Positions 47,985 to 61,958 are shown, counted from the first letter of the stretch. The stretch is 64,000 nt of DNA from Cichorium intybus (GCA_023525715.1 CM042010.1:68040894-68104893), one strand, 5' to 3'. Translations and numbers: made by a program. The notes: generated by a model from the letters alone, not told the origin.

Positions 47985-49164
47985 GAAGCACACGATGTTG
48001 AAGAAGTTGGGGCACCCACTCTATGGCACCAAAGACTTGGGCATATGAGTGAGAAGGGAATGAAGATGCTAGTTTCCAAAGGAAGAATACCAGAGCTGAA
48101 GACTGTGAAAGTCGATTTCTGTGAGCCATGTGTTCTTGGAAAACAGAAGAAAGTTACTTTCAAGAAGGTTGGTCATCAGCCCAAGTACGGGAAGCTGGAG
48201 CTAGTTCATTCAGATGTCTATGGTCCCACTTCAATTTCTTCAGTGGGAGGATCCCGATATTATGTCACGTTTATAGACGATAGCACAAGGAAGGTTTGGG
48301 TTTATTTCTTGAAGCATAAGTCTGAAGTTTTTAGCACTTTCAAGAAATAGAAAGCTACTGTAGAAAATGAAACAGACTTGAAGATCAAGTGTTTCAGATC
48401 AGACAATGGGGGCAAATACAGTAGCAAAGAATTTGTTGATTACTGTGCTGACCAAGGAATCAGAATGCAGAAGACGGTTCCAAAGACACCTCAGCAGAAA
48501 GGAGTAGCTGAGAGGATGAACCATACATTGAACGAAAGGGCTAAAAGCGCGAGACTGCATGCAGGTTTACCCAAGATGTTCTGGGCAGATGCGGTCAACA
48601 CAGCAACATATTTAATAAACAGAGGACCCTCAGTACCCATAGGGTTCAAGATTCCAGAAGAGGAATGGCAAGGTCGTGAGATTTCTCTCAAACACTTGAA
48701 GGTTTTCGGCTGTATCTCATATGTCAAAGTTAAAGACTCGGAGAGAGACAAGCTAGAGGCAAAGGCAAGGAAATGCATTTTTATAGGCTATGGGTTGGAT
48801 GGCATGGGGTACCGCTTCTGGGATAACCAAAATAAAAGGGTTATCAGAAGCCGGGATGTGGTGTTCAACGAGAATGTCCTATATAAAGATGAACTTGCAG
48901 AAAGCTCACGTGGAAATAAGCAACCAGAGAAAGCAGAAAGTCAAGTCGAGTTTGAAGAGATCTCTGCAGAGGATGTTGTGAAACCTATCAGTACTCCAGA
49001 GATAGGTGAAACTTCAGGAAGTAGTGGGAGCTCTGATATATATGGAGATAGTGGGAGCACAGCTGACAGTAGTTCTGAAGACGAGGTTGCAGATGATGCA
49101 AAGACCTCAACTCCTACTGTTCGTAGATCTACTAGAGTACGAAGACCTCCAGTCAGGTATTCTC
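47985..49164 (+). pseudogene. Copia integrase, middle part of the split polyprotein
   Basis: It resumes the frame of 26723-27906 exactly. The GAG-pre-integrase part is LWHQRLGHMSEKG, with the CEPCVLGKQ zinc residues. The integrase core has LVHSDVYGP, TFIDDSTRKVWVY, RSDNGGKY and KTPQQKGVAERMNHTLNERA, that is the D-D-E residues. FGCISYVKV and RSTRVRRPP close the part. One stop is at 48348-48350. The frame is cut at 49164 in the TTCTC target site of the LARD-like element and resumes at 59057. Confidence 0.92.
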
Positions 49165-52100
49165 TGTAAGAACCCAAAAATATGTAAACTTGGAAAGTAA
49201 GAAGTTAAGGAATAATTATTAATTAATTATTCATACTTTAAGCAAAAGGGTATTTTGGTAATTTTCCAATTATTAATATAAAAAGAAAAGATTTATATTT
49301 TTCCTTAAAAATGAAGTAAATTAACTATTTTATAGTTAAAAGTATGAAGCATGAAGAATAGAAAGATAAAAGTGAATTAAAAGTATAAAACGACTAAAAA
49401 AGGGTATTTTCGTCATTTTGAAGTATTTAATCACATAATGAGATTTTTATGTGTTAGTATATCCTTAATTTGTATTTAAAGTTTATAAGTGGGGAAAACC
49501 TATAATACTTAAGAGTTTCAAGAATTAAAATTTAGTTTTGTGCTAAAATGAGAAGTATGAGAGTCTAGGGACCAAATTGTCATTTTCTCATAGTAAGGAG
49601 GTACAAATAGGGAGTCTTCTCCCCATTTGTTCACTGGAACGATGGCAGCCATGGGAGAGAATGAAGGTGGCGATTCTTTATGATTTTGTGAAGGTTTTGA
49701 ATCCAGCAACGTTGCATGATCAAATTCCTTGAATTCCTAGCTCATATAAGGTATAATTTCACCATTTCTAGCTAGAAAACCCATTTAGGGTTCATGGCTG
49801 AATTTCATATGTTGGAGGAGGAGTAATTTCTATGATTCCAAGTAGTTAGATTATGCTTCTAGTCACCCCTTGATCACTATCCAACATATGGATAGCTTGG
49901 AATCATGGTTTGGTGAATTTAATTCTTATGAACCCTAGAAATTGGGGTTAATGATCAAAGTCTTAATTGAATGCAATTAACTAGTTACAATGAGTCATAA
50001 ATGTTGTTTATGGATGAAGAAACCATTATAAGTGGTTTCCTAATTATTCCAATTAATTATAATGAAATTATGAATGAAATTGGAAATTGAGAAAATGGAA
50101 TGGAATTGATGATTCCATGGTTGAAATTTCATTAGAAATGGTTAGATAAGGAATTGGAATGATTCCTTTGGGGATGACCAATGAATTAAGTGCTTAATGG
50201 GTTAAAAAAATGACCTTAAGTATATGAAATTGCAATTTCATAAGTTATATAATAATAAGAATGAAAGTAAAAAAAAAGTATTCTGACAGAATTTTTACGC
50301 CAACTTAAACTGTAAAACTGTACAAATATACAAGGCCACAAATTATGTTTCATACATGAAAAGAAACCTACAGATGTCTAGTTTCTAAATCAAAAAGCGG
50401 TGAGTCGTTTCGATTCTTCTAGAGTGAGTTATGCCGTTTTTCGTACAGGGTATCCTGTTTCTGCAGATTCTGTCCCACTTAGGAATATGAATGTATATGT
50501 TAATATAACGATCAAAGAATTGAAAGAAAACCATTCTTAGCTTATATGGATGTATTATGAGTAATTAGAAGTGTTAAATAACCGGATGGAAGTCTAAATG
50601 GCTTAATGAAAGAAGTTTAGAAATGTTATAATACGTATGAAAACTTGTATTGGTTTTATGATTTTACCATGAGTATGATTTCTGTGTCCAATTGTTCCAA
50701 TAAGTCATTTGCTAAGAGCTTAACTCAAAAACATGGAAGTAGATTGCTATTCTTGAGAATTTTCAAGTTTGGTCAAGAACTTCAATTCTTGCATTTGATT
50801 GATTGAAACGATTTTAAGACAGGGACCAAAAATGTTAGAAATTTCAAATGCTAGAAACCATAGCTAGACATGTCCGATTGACCTGAAATTTTAGCCATAA
50901 CCCTAAAATGGTATAAGAACATGTCGGGAATGGTCAAATCCGTAATCCGACCTCGCGGAAAAGTCACTGTAGCGGCAGTGGCTAAAATTACTATTTATGT
51001 CAAAACTTGATTTTTAGAATTTGAGCTAGACTTGTCCAATTGACTCCAAATTTGAAACACAAGTCTAATATGGCCTAAGATTTCATGGAAAAGAGTCGGA
51101 ACTGAAATACGACCCCTCAGGGGTACTGTAGCAATATACGCGTATTTCGGAGAAAACCGTTAAACGAGTTTATTAATGGTTATACATTTATTATAACCTA
51201 GAGTTATGTTATATGAGACTTTAGCATTATAGAGTTAATTATATTGGGTATTTATATATACTACTTGTATAGGTGGTGCTTCGAACGTTATTAAGCACGG
51301 GAAAGGAAAAGGCGTACGTAAAGCCTAGTGAACCGTAGTAGAATCAAGGTGAGTTTTATGAGGATTTTCCTAGTACATAGCAAAATGATATTTTTTCAGA
51401 AAATGAGATTTCCAAATACTTTTAAATACTAATGTTGGAAACAGTTTTAAAGTAGCTCTATATAAGGGCTAAGTGTTTTAAAGCAGATTTTTAAAGCAGT
51501 GTAGTTTACAAAGTATTTTTAAAGAAGTTCCTTGTGTGAACTAAGATGTCAAAATCAGTTTTGAAAGTATTTTCAGTAAAGAGTTATAAAGTGTATGAGC
51601 ATGAGTTATTTATAAATTGTGTCCTATTTTGACCAATTTGAGATGTAATGAAATAAGAACTAAAGAAAGAAAAAAAAATAAGAGCCAGTTGTCCGGACTA
51701 GGATCACCCACATAATCGGGGGATCAGAAGACACTACTGGGATGGTACCTCCCTTCGCGAAGTAGTTGTCTAGCTTAGTATACCCTTGTGCTTGAATCCG
51801 TTCCAAGTCACAAAGGGGAGACAGAATGAGCATAACCTAGCGGGCGGATCTGTTCTGTCCCGCGAGGTGAGCTAGTAGAATGAATTAAACTAAATTAATT
51901 CATGAGTTTCAGTTGGTCACTAGAAAACGAGAAAGAAAGCAGTTTTTAAAGAAAGAGATCAGTTTTGAGAAAGAATACAGTTTTGATAAAAGAAAGTAGT
52001 TTTGAGAAAGAATACAATTTTGATAAAAGAAAGTAGTTTTGAGAAAGAATACAGTTTTGATAAAAGAAAGCAATTTTGAGAACGAAAGTATTTTTGAGTT

Positions 52101-52461
52101 TTGAATATAGAAAAGAAAAGAGATTTGAGATTTATTATGAAATAAGTTCTAGTAGTTTACTTGTTTATATTTCAAGTTTTAAAGCAGAAAAGTTTTGGGT
52201 CTAAAACCCATATTACTCACGAGACTTTATGTCTCACGTATTATTTTTAAATGCTATGTACTTAGGTGAGATGAGCAGGAGCTGGAGTGGGACCAGTGTG
52301 TATACAGTAAGTTTAAATTATGGTTTTCTGTATTAAGTCTGTAATACCATTTCAGAATAAAGTTTATAAAAAAAATTTGGTGACTTTTCATGGTCACGTT
52401 TTGTAAAATGTTTTGTAATATAAACTATATTAAATTATGGTTTTGAGAAAGGGGTGTTACA
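49165..52461 (+). repeat. 5' LTR of the LARD-like element
   Basis: At the TATA position it reads TACAAATAG (49602-49610), whereas the 3' LTR has TATAAATAG. A repeat of about 36 bp around AAAGAAAGTAGTTTTGAGAA lies at about 51945-52090. Confidence 0.92.
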
Positions 52462-52478
52462 GTTTTGGTATCAGAGCC

Positions 52479-54066
52479 ATAGTTTAAGCGAACTAGGTGT
52501 CAGTACTTGAACCTAGACTTAAACTATGTAGGAGTTAAGTAGAGTACATACTTGAGTATGATATTGAGAGTAAGTAGAACTGGAAGTAAATCCACAACAG
52601 TGGAACATGAGTCCTGGTGGTAAAACGGGAAGCAAATGCGTATAGGTGGTTATAATAATATGGGCCAGTACTATTCTAATCACAGGATATACATTTGAGT
52701 CTGGTGGAACCACACAGGAATTATGTGAAGCTGTAAGAGATAAGTGTAAGAGGTTTGAGGGGTATAAATTCAGTATACCTATCGAAGAAAATCCAGTATG
52801 ACTGGAAATATTGAAGTATAAAAGAAAAAGTGTTAAAGATGAAGTAGCAAATATGAGATTTATAGGGAAAAACCCCATACCCTATATGAACCAGTATAAA
52901 GTATATGTAATAAAACATAAGAAAGTATGAGTAAAAAGTACTGAAAATAAGATGACAAGAATGCCAAAGTAATGAAGGAGAAAAGTTTAATTTTGTGGTT
53001 AAGATAACCACCGTATAATGTATTGAAAGTGTTAATAGAAGTCATGGAGTATATAGTACAATTATAAAAGAAAGAGTATAACTAAAAATTTCTGTTGTTT
53101 AACGGAAACGAATTATGATTATGGAATAAAAATAAGAGTAATGTCACTACAATGACCAAAGAAAGAAATCTTGGAAAAGAAAGTGAATACAGATATATGA
53201 ATGAAATTCATATAAGGAAGAAGAATGAAAACATTTAAGTAGAAAGAGTAAAAAGGAAATGAGCTGGGTTTGCAATTGTAGACAAACCCAAAAGATGTAT
53301 AAAAGAGTATAGAATAAATATTGAGAAGTAGTAAGATGTGTTGTTCATGGACAACCAAGAGATTAAAGTATGTATATAAAAGTTGTAAATAAGATAGTAT
53401 AAAATGAAAGCAAAATACTTAACCAAGTATTAGAAGAGGAATCAAAGACAGAAAAGAAAGCATAAGAAATGGGAAGTTGTGACTTCCAAACTCAAAAGAA
53501 GTATGACAATAAATGACATCCAATGATTGGAATAAATAAATAAGTCATAAGTATAGTGCTATAATGAGTAATATAACAAAGTAAGTTACCTAAAAAAAAA
53601 TCGTTAAAGATTATGAGCAAGTTACATTGTTACAATGCAAGAGAATGAGTTGAGAAATAGATATTAAATGCCTAATCAAGTGTTGAGCGAAAAGTTAAAG
53701 ATAAGACAGATAATGATGATAATGAGAAGAATATAAAGACAGTTATCAAAGAAATTGTCACTTGAAATCAGATTTAGTGACTATATAAAGTATAAATAAG
53801 AAGAACTGTGAATGATAAAAGGATAACCGAAAGAATGTGAGAAAAATGACTGAGAGTCATAAATAACCCGAGATAAAGAGTAAAAGTGAATATCCAGATA
53901 AGTCTTAGACAAAGAGTCAAATATGAAATAAGAATTAAAATAAAGAGACAGGAAGTGACTACCTCTAAGCGGAAGTAACGAGTAAAAGTAGCCAAAGATT
54001 AGAGAAATGTTCGGTACATGACTAGTAGTTATGGAACATCGGAAAGAATATAGCGTATATCGCTTT

Positions 54067-54104
<38 letters not shown>

Positions 54105-55754
54105 GAGAGTAAAGAAAAGAAGCTTAAAGGAAAGAACAATGTAATGTGTTGGACATATAGCCACATGGCACATAGAGAGAAATGGTAAAAAGAATAATAA
54201 AAGAAATTTTGGGTATCAAACCTAGAAAGTTTATAAGTAAAATATGTGAGATAAAGAGACTAAATGTTTATGAAAAATGGTGATAATCTATATGATTATG
54301 AAAGTAGTGTATGCTTAATAAGTATAATGAGATAAAACAAGAAATTGTTGAGCCAGAAATGCCAATCCTTATTGAAATATAGTTATAATGCAGTCAGAAT
54401 AAAAAGAGAAGTAAAAGTTATTTTTGGCATTAACCATAGCAAGTAAAAAGTAAGCAAGAGATAGAATGCTAAACTAAGCATTAGTGTGAGAAATAAGAAT
54501 TATAAAAAAAATACTAAAACATAAGTAATAAAATAAGATGAGAATGGTACAAGGGGTACCTAAAAAGATAAGAAGTGTTCTCATAAGAGTACAGTAAGAA
54601 AGCTGAGAAATAAAATGGACAAGATTATATTAGAAAGTATAATGAGTAAAAGAGATTGAAATCTCCTAAATTATAAAGAAAAATGAAAGAGGTATATAGA
54701 TCGTTAATATGTCGAAAGATGAAAATAATATAAGTAAAGAGTGATACAAGACATGTAATTATAAAAGTAATACATGCAGGTAACAAGATGATAAAGGTAA
54801 TAACCTTATGAGAATGTATGAAAACTAGTAATAAGGACAAAGAAAAGTTTTAGTGGTAATAATAGCAACACCTTTGATATAAAAGGTTTTGTTCATAAAA
54901 AAAAATAAAGATAGAAAATTCTTTGAGAATTAAAGATGAATGATAAGACAAAAGAAGCAAGAACAATGATTGACTTTTGAAGTTCTAGTATATGTAAACA
55001 TAAGAAGTTGTAAAACTTCTAAAGAAATGTATAAAGGTAAATTGGATGTGTATTGTTTACTAGAAAAAGAAAAATATGAGATTTAAGTCTAATGACAATA
55101 AAGAAGTAATTAAAATGTAGATTGACTTTTGGAAAGTCAATTTTCTATAATAAGAAAGTATGAAGTGGCAAAGCTTCTATAAGAAAAGAGAGAAAGTAAA
55201 TTATAAATATGAAATTTACTTAAGTAAGAAGAATAAAAAAAAGTGAGAAAGGAAATATCAAGGTTAAATATATGATAGAGTATATGAGGTAATCAAAAGC
55301 ATGTAAGAATTTTATCAAGTAGGAGATAAACTAAGAAGTTTTATAAAATACCGATAGTAGAAGAGAATTTAGTTATAAAACTTTTCAAGAAAGTGAAAAA
55401 GTAAGAGAATGAGAATGAACTACGACCTAATAGTCGTTAAAAGTAAAGATTAAAAAAAAAAAGTTAAGTATATTGCTATTTGGAAAGATAAATGAAAGTA
55501 TAATGCTATTTTCTAAAATAGTCAAGCAATAAATAGTAAGTAAAATTAGAAAGAAAATAAGTTGTTCTAAGTTAGATGAAGGTTATGAAATTTGAGAGTT
55601 ATAACTCTCTAAGTAGAAAGATATATGATTTAAGTTTGTCATAAAAAAAAATTTTAGAAAAAAATTATGTTTGCAAGAGAAATGATAAGTATATGAAAAC
55701 TATTTCATTTATTAAATGATTATGAGGACAGAATCATTTTTAAGGGGTGGATAT
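52479..55754. other. Non-coding, C-poor internal region of the LARD-like element
   Basis: About 3.3 kb without a credible gene. The plus strand is dominated by A, with G and T next and C rare, so minus-strand frames look like Phe/Leu/Ser/Ile-rich proteins (for example 52519-52878, 52721-53011, 53781-54173). These are composition artefacts. An (AT)n tract is at 54071-54098. Confidence 0.8.
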
Positions 55755-58700
55755 TGTAAGAACCCAAAAATATGTAAACTTGGAAAGTAAGAAGTTAAGG
55801 AATAATTATTAATTAATTATTCATACTTTAAGCAAAATGGTATTTTGGTAATTTTCCAATTATTAATATAAAAAGAAAAGATTTATATTTTTCCTTAAAA
55901 ATGAAGTAAATTAACTATTTTATAGTTAAAAGTATGAAGCATGAAGAATAGAAAGATAAAAGTGAATTAAAAGTATAAAACGACTAAAAAAGGGTATTTT
56001 CGTCATTTTGAAGTATTTAATCACATAATGAGATTTTTATGTGTTAGTATATCCTTAATTTGTATTTAAAGTTTATAAGTGGGGAAAACCTATAATACTT
56101 AAGAGTTTCAAGAATTAAAATTTAGTTTTGTGCTAAAATGAGAAGTATGAGAGTCTAGGGGACCAAATTGTCATTTTCTCATAGTAAGGAGGTATAAATA
56201 GGGAGTCTTCTCCCCATTTGTTCACTGGAACGATGGCAGCCATGGGAGAGAATGAAGGTGGCGATTCTTTATGATTTTGTGAAGGTTTTGAATCCAGCAA
56301 CGTTGCATGATCAAATTCCTTGAATTCCTAGCTCATATAAGGTATAATTTCACCATTTCTAGCTAGAAAACCCATTTAGGGTTCATGGCTAAATTTCATA
56401 TGCTGGAGGAGGAGTAATTTCTATGATTCCAAGTAGTTAGATTATGCTTCTAGTCACCCCTTGATCACTATCCAACATATGGATAGCTTGGAATCATGGT
56501 TTGGTGAATTTAATTCTTATGAACCCTAGAAATTGGGGTTAATGATCAAAGTCTTAATTGAATGCAATTAACTAGTTACAATGAGTCATAAATGTTGTTT
56601 ATGGATGAAGAAACCATTAGAAGTGGTTTCCTAATTATTCCAATTAATTATAATGAAATTATGAATGAAATTGGAAATTGAGAAAATGGAATGGAATTGA
56701 TGATTCCATGGTTGAAATTTCATTAGAAATGGTTAGATAAGGAATTGGAATGATTCCTTTGGGGATGACCAATGAATTAAGTGCTTAATGGGTTAAAAAA
56801 TGACCTTAAATATATGAAATTGCAATTTCATAAGTTATATAATAATAAGAATGAAAGTAAAAAAAAAGTATTCTGACAGAATTTTTACGCCAACTTAAAC
56901 TGTAAAACTGTACAAATATACAAGGCCACAAATTATGTTTCATACATGAAAAGAAACTTACAGATGTCTAGTTTCTAAATCAAAAAGCGGTGAGTCGTTT
57001 CGATTCTTCTAGAGTGAGTTATGCCGTTTTTCGTACAGGGTATCCTGTTTCGGCAGATTCTGTCCCACTTAGGAATATGAATGTATATGTTAATATAACG
57101 ATCAAAGAATTGAAAGAAAACCATTCTTAGCATATATGGATGTATTATGAGTAATTAGAAGTGTTAAATAACAGGATGGAAGTCTAAATGGCTTAATGAA
57201 AGAAGTTTAGAAATGTTATAATACGTATGAAAACTTGTATTGGTTTTATGATTTTACCATGAGTATGATTTTTGTGTCCAATTGTTCCAATAAGTCATTT
57301 GCTAAGAGCTTAACTCAAAAACATGGAAGTAGATTGCTATTCTTGAGAATTTTCAAGTTTGGTCAAGAACTTCAATTCTTGCATTTGATTGATTGAAACG
57401 ATTTTAAGACAGGGACCAAAAATGTTAGAAATTTCAAATGCTAGAAACCATAGCTAGACATGTCCGATTGACCTGAAATTTTAGCCATAACCCTAAAATG
57501 GTATAAGAACATGTAGGGAATGGTCAAATCCGTAATCCGACCTCGCGGAAAAGTCACTGTAGCGGCAGTGGCTAAAATTATTATTTATGTCAAAACTTGA
57601 TTTTTAGAATTTGAGCTAGACTTGTCCAATTGACTCCAAATTTGAAACACAAGTCTAATATGGCCTAAGATTTCATGGAAAAGAGTCGGAACTGAAATAC
57701 GACCCGTCAGGGGTACTGTAGCAATATACGCGTATTTCGGAGAAAACCGTTAAACGAGTTTATTAATGGTTATACATTTATTATAACCTAGAGTTATGTT
57801 ATATGAGACTTTAGCATTATAGAGTTAATTATATTGGGTATTTATATATACTACTTGTATAGGTGGTGCTTCGAACGTTATTAAGCACGGGAAAGGAAAA
57901 GGCGTACGTAAAGCCTAGTGAACCGTAGTAGAATCAAGGTGAGTTTTATGAGGATTTTCCTGGTACATAGCAAAATGATATTTTCAGAAAATAAGATTTC
58001 CAAATACTTTTAAATACTAATGTTTGAAATAGTTTTAAAGTAGCTCTATATAAGGGCTAAGTGTTTTAAAGCAGATTTTTAAAGCAGTGTAGTTTACAAA
58101 GTATTTTTAAAGAAGTTCCTTGTGTGAACTAAGATGTCAAAATCAGTTTTGAAAGTATTTTCAGTAAAGAGTTATAAAGTGTATGAGCATGAGTTATTTA
58201 TAAATTGTGTCCTATTTTGAGCAATTTGAGATGTAATGAAATAAGAACTAAAGAAAGAAAAAAAAAATAAGAGCCAGTTGTCCGGACTAGGATCACCCAC
58301 ATAATCGGGGGATCAGAAGACACTACTGGGATGGTACCTCCTTTCGCGAAGTAGTTGTCTAGCTTAGTATACCCTTGTGCTTGAATCCGTTCCAAGTCAC
58401 AAAGGGGAGACAGAATGAGCATAACCTAGCGGGCGGATCTGTTCTGTCCCGCGAGGTGAGCTAGTAGAATGAATTAAACTAAATTAATTCATGAGTTTCA
58501 GTTGGTCACTAGAAAACGAGAAAGAAAGCAGTTTTTAAAGAAAGAGATCAGTTTTGAGAAAGAATACAGTTTTGATAAAAGAAAGTAGTTTTGAGAAAAA
58601 AATACAATTTTGATAAAAGAAAGTAGTTTTGAGAAAGAATATAGTTTTGATAAAAGAAAGCAATTTTGAGAAAGAAAGTATTTTTGAGTTTTGAAGATAG

Positions 58701-59051
58701 AAAAGAAAAGAGATTTGAGATTTATTATGAAATAAGTTCTAGTAGTTTACTTGTTTATATTTCAAGTTTTAAAGCAGAAAAGTTTTGGGTCTAAAACCCA
58801 TATTACTCACGAGACTTTATGTCTCACGTATTATTTTTAAATGCTATGTACTTAGGTGAGATGAGCAGGAGCTGGAGTGGGACCAGTGTGTATACAGTAA
58901 GTTTAAATTATGGTTTTCTGTATTGAGTCTGTAATACCCTTTCAGAATAAAGTTTATAAAAAAAATTTGATGACTTTTCATGGTCACGTTTTGTAAAATG
59001 TTTTGTAATATAAACTATATTAAATTATGGTTTTGAGAAAGGGGTGTTACA
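55755..59051 (+). repeat. 3' LTR of the LARD-like element
   Basis: It matches 49165-52461 with scattered substitutions and small indels. An intact TATAAATAG is at 56193-56201. Confidence 0.92.
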
Positions 59052-59056
59052 TTCTC

Positions 59057-60629
59057 CTTCAGCTAATTACTTGTTGTTGACTAGTCCTATCCAGAGGCCT
59101 TAAGGATGAAAGATTCTATACATTGGAAGAAGGCTATGGAAGACGAATTGAGCTTACTTGACAAGAACTAGACTTGGTCCTTAGTCAAGCTCCTAGCAGG
59201 GAAGAAAGCACTACAGAACAAGTGGGTGTTTCGGGTTAAGGATGAGATTGATGGCAGTAAAAGATACAAGGCACGGTTGGTGTTCAAGGGGTTCCAACAG
59301 AAAAGAGGGGTTGATTATAATGAGATCTTCTCCCCAGTTGTGAAGATAACTACAATCAGAATGGTCTTGGGTATTGTAGCCTCTGAAGATCTCCATCTAG
59401 AGCAGCTAGATGTGAAAACAGCTTTTCTCCATGGTAACCTGGAAGAAGACATCTACATGGTGCAACCCGAAGGTTTTCTTACAGCTGGTAAAGAAAATCT
59501 GGTGTGCAAGTTGAAGAAAAGTCTGTATGGATTGAAGCAAGCTCCAAGACAGTGGTACTTAAAGTTTGATAGCTTCATGTAAAGGATTGGGTATCACAGA
59601 TGTGAGATGGATCACTGCTGTTACTTAAAGAAATTCAGCTCCTCATACATCATCCTATTACTATATGTTGATGACATGTTGATCACGTGATCCGACATGC
59701 AAGAGATCAAAAAGCTTAAGAAGAAGTTGTCCAGAGAGTTCGAGATGAAAGACCTAGGGGCTGCTAAGCAGATATTGGGCATGAGCATAGCCAGGGACAG
59801 AGTTACCGGTACATTAAAACTTTCGCAAACCAAGTACATCAAGAAAGTTTTAGAAAAGTTCAGCATGGCAGATGCCAAGGCAAGAAGTACACCTTTGGGA
59901 AGTCAATTGAAACTCTCAAAGAAGCAATCTCCAAAGACAGAAGAAGACAAAGAACAGATGGCTAAAGTTCCTTATGCATCTGTAGTTGGTAATTTGATGT
60001 ATGCAATGGTATGCACAAGACCAGATATTGCTCATGCAGTGGGAATTGTGAGCAGGTTTATGTCAAATCCAGGAAGAGAGCATTGGGAAGGAGTAAAGTG
60101 GCTGTTACGCTACTTGAAACGAACAGCTGAGATTGCCCTGTGTTTCAAAAGAAAAGGGGTGATTTTAGAAGGGTTCGCCGATGCAGATTTGGGTGGATAT
60201 GTGGATTCGGGTAACAGCACAACAGGTTATATGTTCACAATCGGAGGTACGACAATCAGTTAAATGTCTAGGTTACAAAAGAGTGTTGCTCTTTTAACCA
60301 CAAAAGCAGAATACATGGCTATTGCAGAAGCAGCTAAAGAGCTTATATGGTTGAAGACCTTCCTATCAGAACTTGGAATGCGACAGGATGATTGTGTACT
60401 GCATTGTGACAACCAGAGTGCAGTTCACCTAGCAAAGAATTCGGTGTTTCACAATAGAACGAAACACATTCAGATGCGGTACCATTTCATTCGAGAGTTA
60501 ATCAATGATGGAACTCTGAATCTGAAGAAAATCCTTGGAACGAAGAATCCAGCTGATATGTTTACCAAGGTGGTTACCACAGAGAAGTTGAAGTTTTGTA
60601 TGGCTTCAACTGGCCTTCCAGATGTTTGA
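59057..60629 (+). pseudogene. Copia reverse transcriptase and RNase H, last part of the polyprotein
   Basis: From about 59098 it reads ALRMKDSIHWKKAMEDEL, then the reverse transcriptase (NKWVFRVKDEIDGSKRYKAR, DVKTAFLHGNLEEDIYM, SLYGLKQAPRQW) and the YVDD active site at 59664-59675. RNase H follows, with FADADLGGYVDSGNSTTGYM and HCDNQSAVHLAKNSVFHNRT, and ends at 60629. An indel just after 59057 shifts the frame, and stops occur near 59169, 59580, 59688 and 60261 (the last replacing a conserved Trp). The protein is inactive. Confidence 0.92.
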
Positions 60630-60719
60630 AAAGGAGGGATGGCAGGAGCGAGAGAGATTGGAAGATTCTTGCATGAATTGGACGGCAGAGAAAGTTATTC
60701 AAGCCTCCAAGTGGGAGAT

Positions 60720-61261
60720 TGTTGGAGAATGGAGGCTTTTTTGGTCAACAAAAGGAGGAAGGAGTAGTCAACAAAGGGAGGAAGGCCTAAGCTAATGTTC
60801 TCTTCTCATGCCTGTTTTTTGACTTCATACTTCATAATTCACATTGCATTTTCATGCATATAAATACGAGGCTTTGGTTGAGAGCAAAACACAACACAAC
60901 TTAACACACATAAAGCAAACACAAATACATAGATAGATATATCACAGTTTTGTGAGATAGCCTTTTGTGCAAAGTCCAGTTTGGCAGCCAAAAGTGCGAG
61001 TGATATTTTCTTGTGAGTGGTCAGACTACAAGTGCAGTTTAGCATTGTATGATTGTATTTTTCTTGGTGTTAATAAAACACACACTCTCTCTCGTTCGCC
61101 CGTGGATTAGCCGATCAGACAGATCGTGTGAACCACGTTAAATATTGTGTTCCGATTTTACAGCTTTTTAGTTTGCCGATATTCTCCATTTTATTTTCGC
61201 GTGTTTGCCGGAATCGTTTATCATTTGTCGAAGTGCCTAATTTGTTTTGTTATTCCCAACA
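60720..61261 (+). repeat. Right LTR of the Tork-like Copia (542 bp)
   Basis: TGTTGG start and CCAACA end. The TATA box TATAAATA is at 60859-60866. It is longer than the left LTR by an insertion near 60750-60775 in which a GGAGGAAGG...TCAACAAA segment is doubled. Confidence 0.93.
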
Positions 61262-61957
61262 GATTATCATTGTAAGCAATCATTGCCGCCTTCCTCCTCC
61301 ATCTCTATACTACCGTTGGTCTCAACACCAAACAATCACCGTCGGTCTCAAGTAAGATCTATTGTAATCCGATCGTCGTTCTTTATACTTTATATCCTTG
61401 TTGGTCTACATTATCAATCAGATGCTCTGTACCAGCACTTTTTACCTCCATTAATGTTCCTCTGTTAAATTCCTCAATTAATGTAGTGTATGACAAAATA
61501 AATGCTAGGTTTGAAATCGTTGCAGGTTTTGAGTTATCTAGTTTTCTTTGAGCTAATGACTAATACATCACCGTTGATATTTTGAATCTACAGTTCTTTT
61601 TCAATCCTATTAGTTAAAGTTGTCGGTCAGATGGTGAATCTTGTTAACGGAGCTGCTAGACGACGAGTTTAGGGAGCATAATTTTGCTCAAGGACGAAGA
61701 GATTTACATATGTTGAACATGTTCAAATGATGAGTTGGATCATCAATTTTGATCAAGAAGGAAATATATTAGTCCGAAATTCCGACGACATTTTGCAGTT
61801 CACGGACACAAGATTTCCCTCCGTCGTCATATTTTTGTTTTTGTAAGCAGGGGAAAATGAAAGTCCGCCAGTGATTCCATTTTCATCTTCTCGTTCATCT
61901 CGTTATAGTAATTTTGAGTCTTAAGGTTAGGGCGAGAGGAATATGAAGGAGTGGGTT

Positions 61958-61958
<1 letters not shown>

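Larger units (their letters stand above)
49165..59051 (+). mobile_element. LARD-like non-coding LTR element with 3.3-kb LTRs
   Basis: LTRs at 49165-52461 and 55755-59051 are each 3297 bp, begin TGTAAGAACCCAAAAATATG and end GAAAGGGGTGTTACA. TTCTC stands on both sides (49160-49164 and 59052-59056). The primer site TGGTATCAGAGCC is at 52466-52478, and the polypurine tract AAGGGGTGGATAT ends at 55754. The 3293-bp inside has no gag or pol domain in any frame. It is strikingly rich in A and G and poor in C on the plus strand. This fits a large retrotransposon derivative that depends on other elements for proteins. Confidence 0.93.
26188..61261 (+). mobile_element. Tork/Tnt1-like Copia retrotransposon, twice interrupted
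   Basis: Left LTR 26188-26706 and right LTR 60720-61261 share TGGAGAATGGAGGC at the start and TTATTCCCAACA at the end. GATTA stands on both sides (26183-26187 and 61262-61266). The primer site, CTAGTATCAGAGC (26710-26722), is one base off the tRNA-Met type. The polypurine tract AAGTGGGAGA lies just before 60720. Removing the insertions at 27907-47984 and 49165-59051, each with one copy of its target duplication, rejoins the polyprotein, exactly in frame at the first site and followed by a separate small indel after the second. Clade assignment rests on the gag and C-terminal motifs. Confidence 0.95.

Noticed and set aside
52519..54840. Many minus-strand frames giving hydrophobic, membrane-like proteins
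   Set aside because: They follow from the A-rich, C-poor plus strand of the LARD interior. Overlapping frames all look alike and none has a domain.
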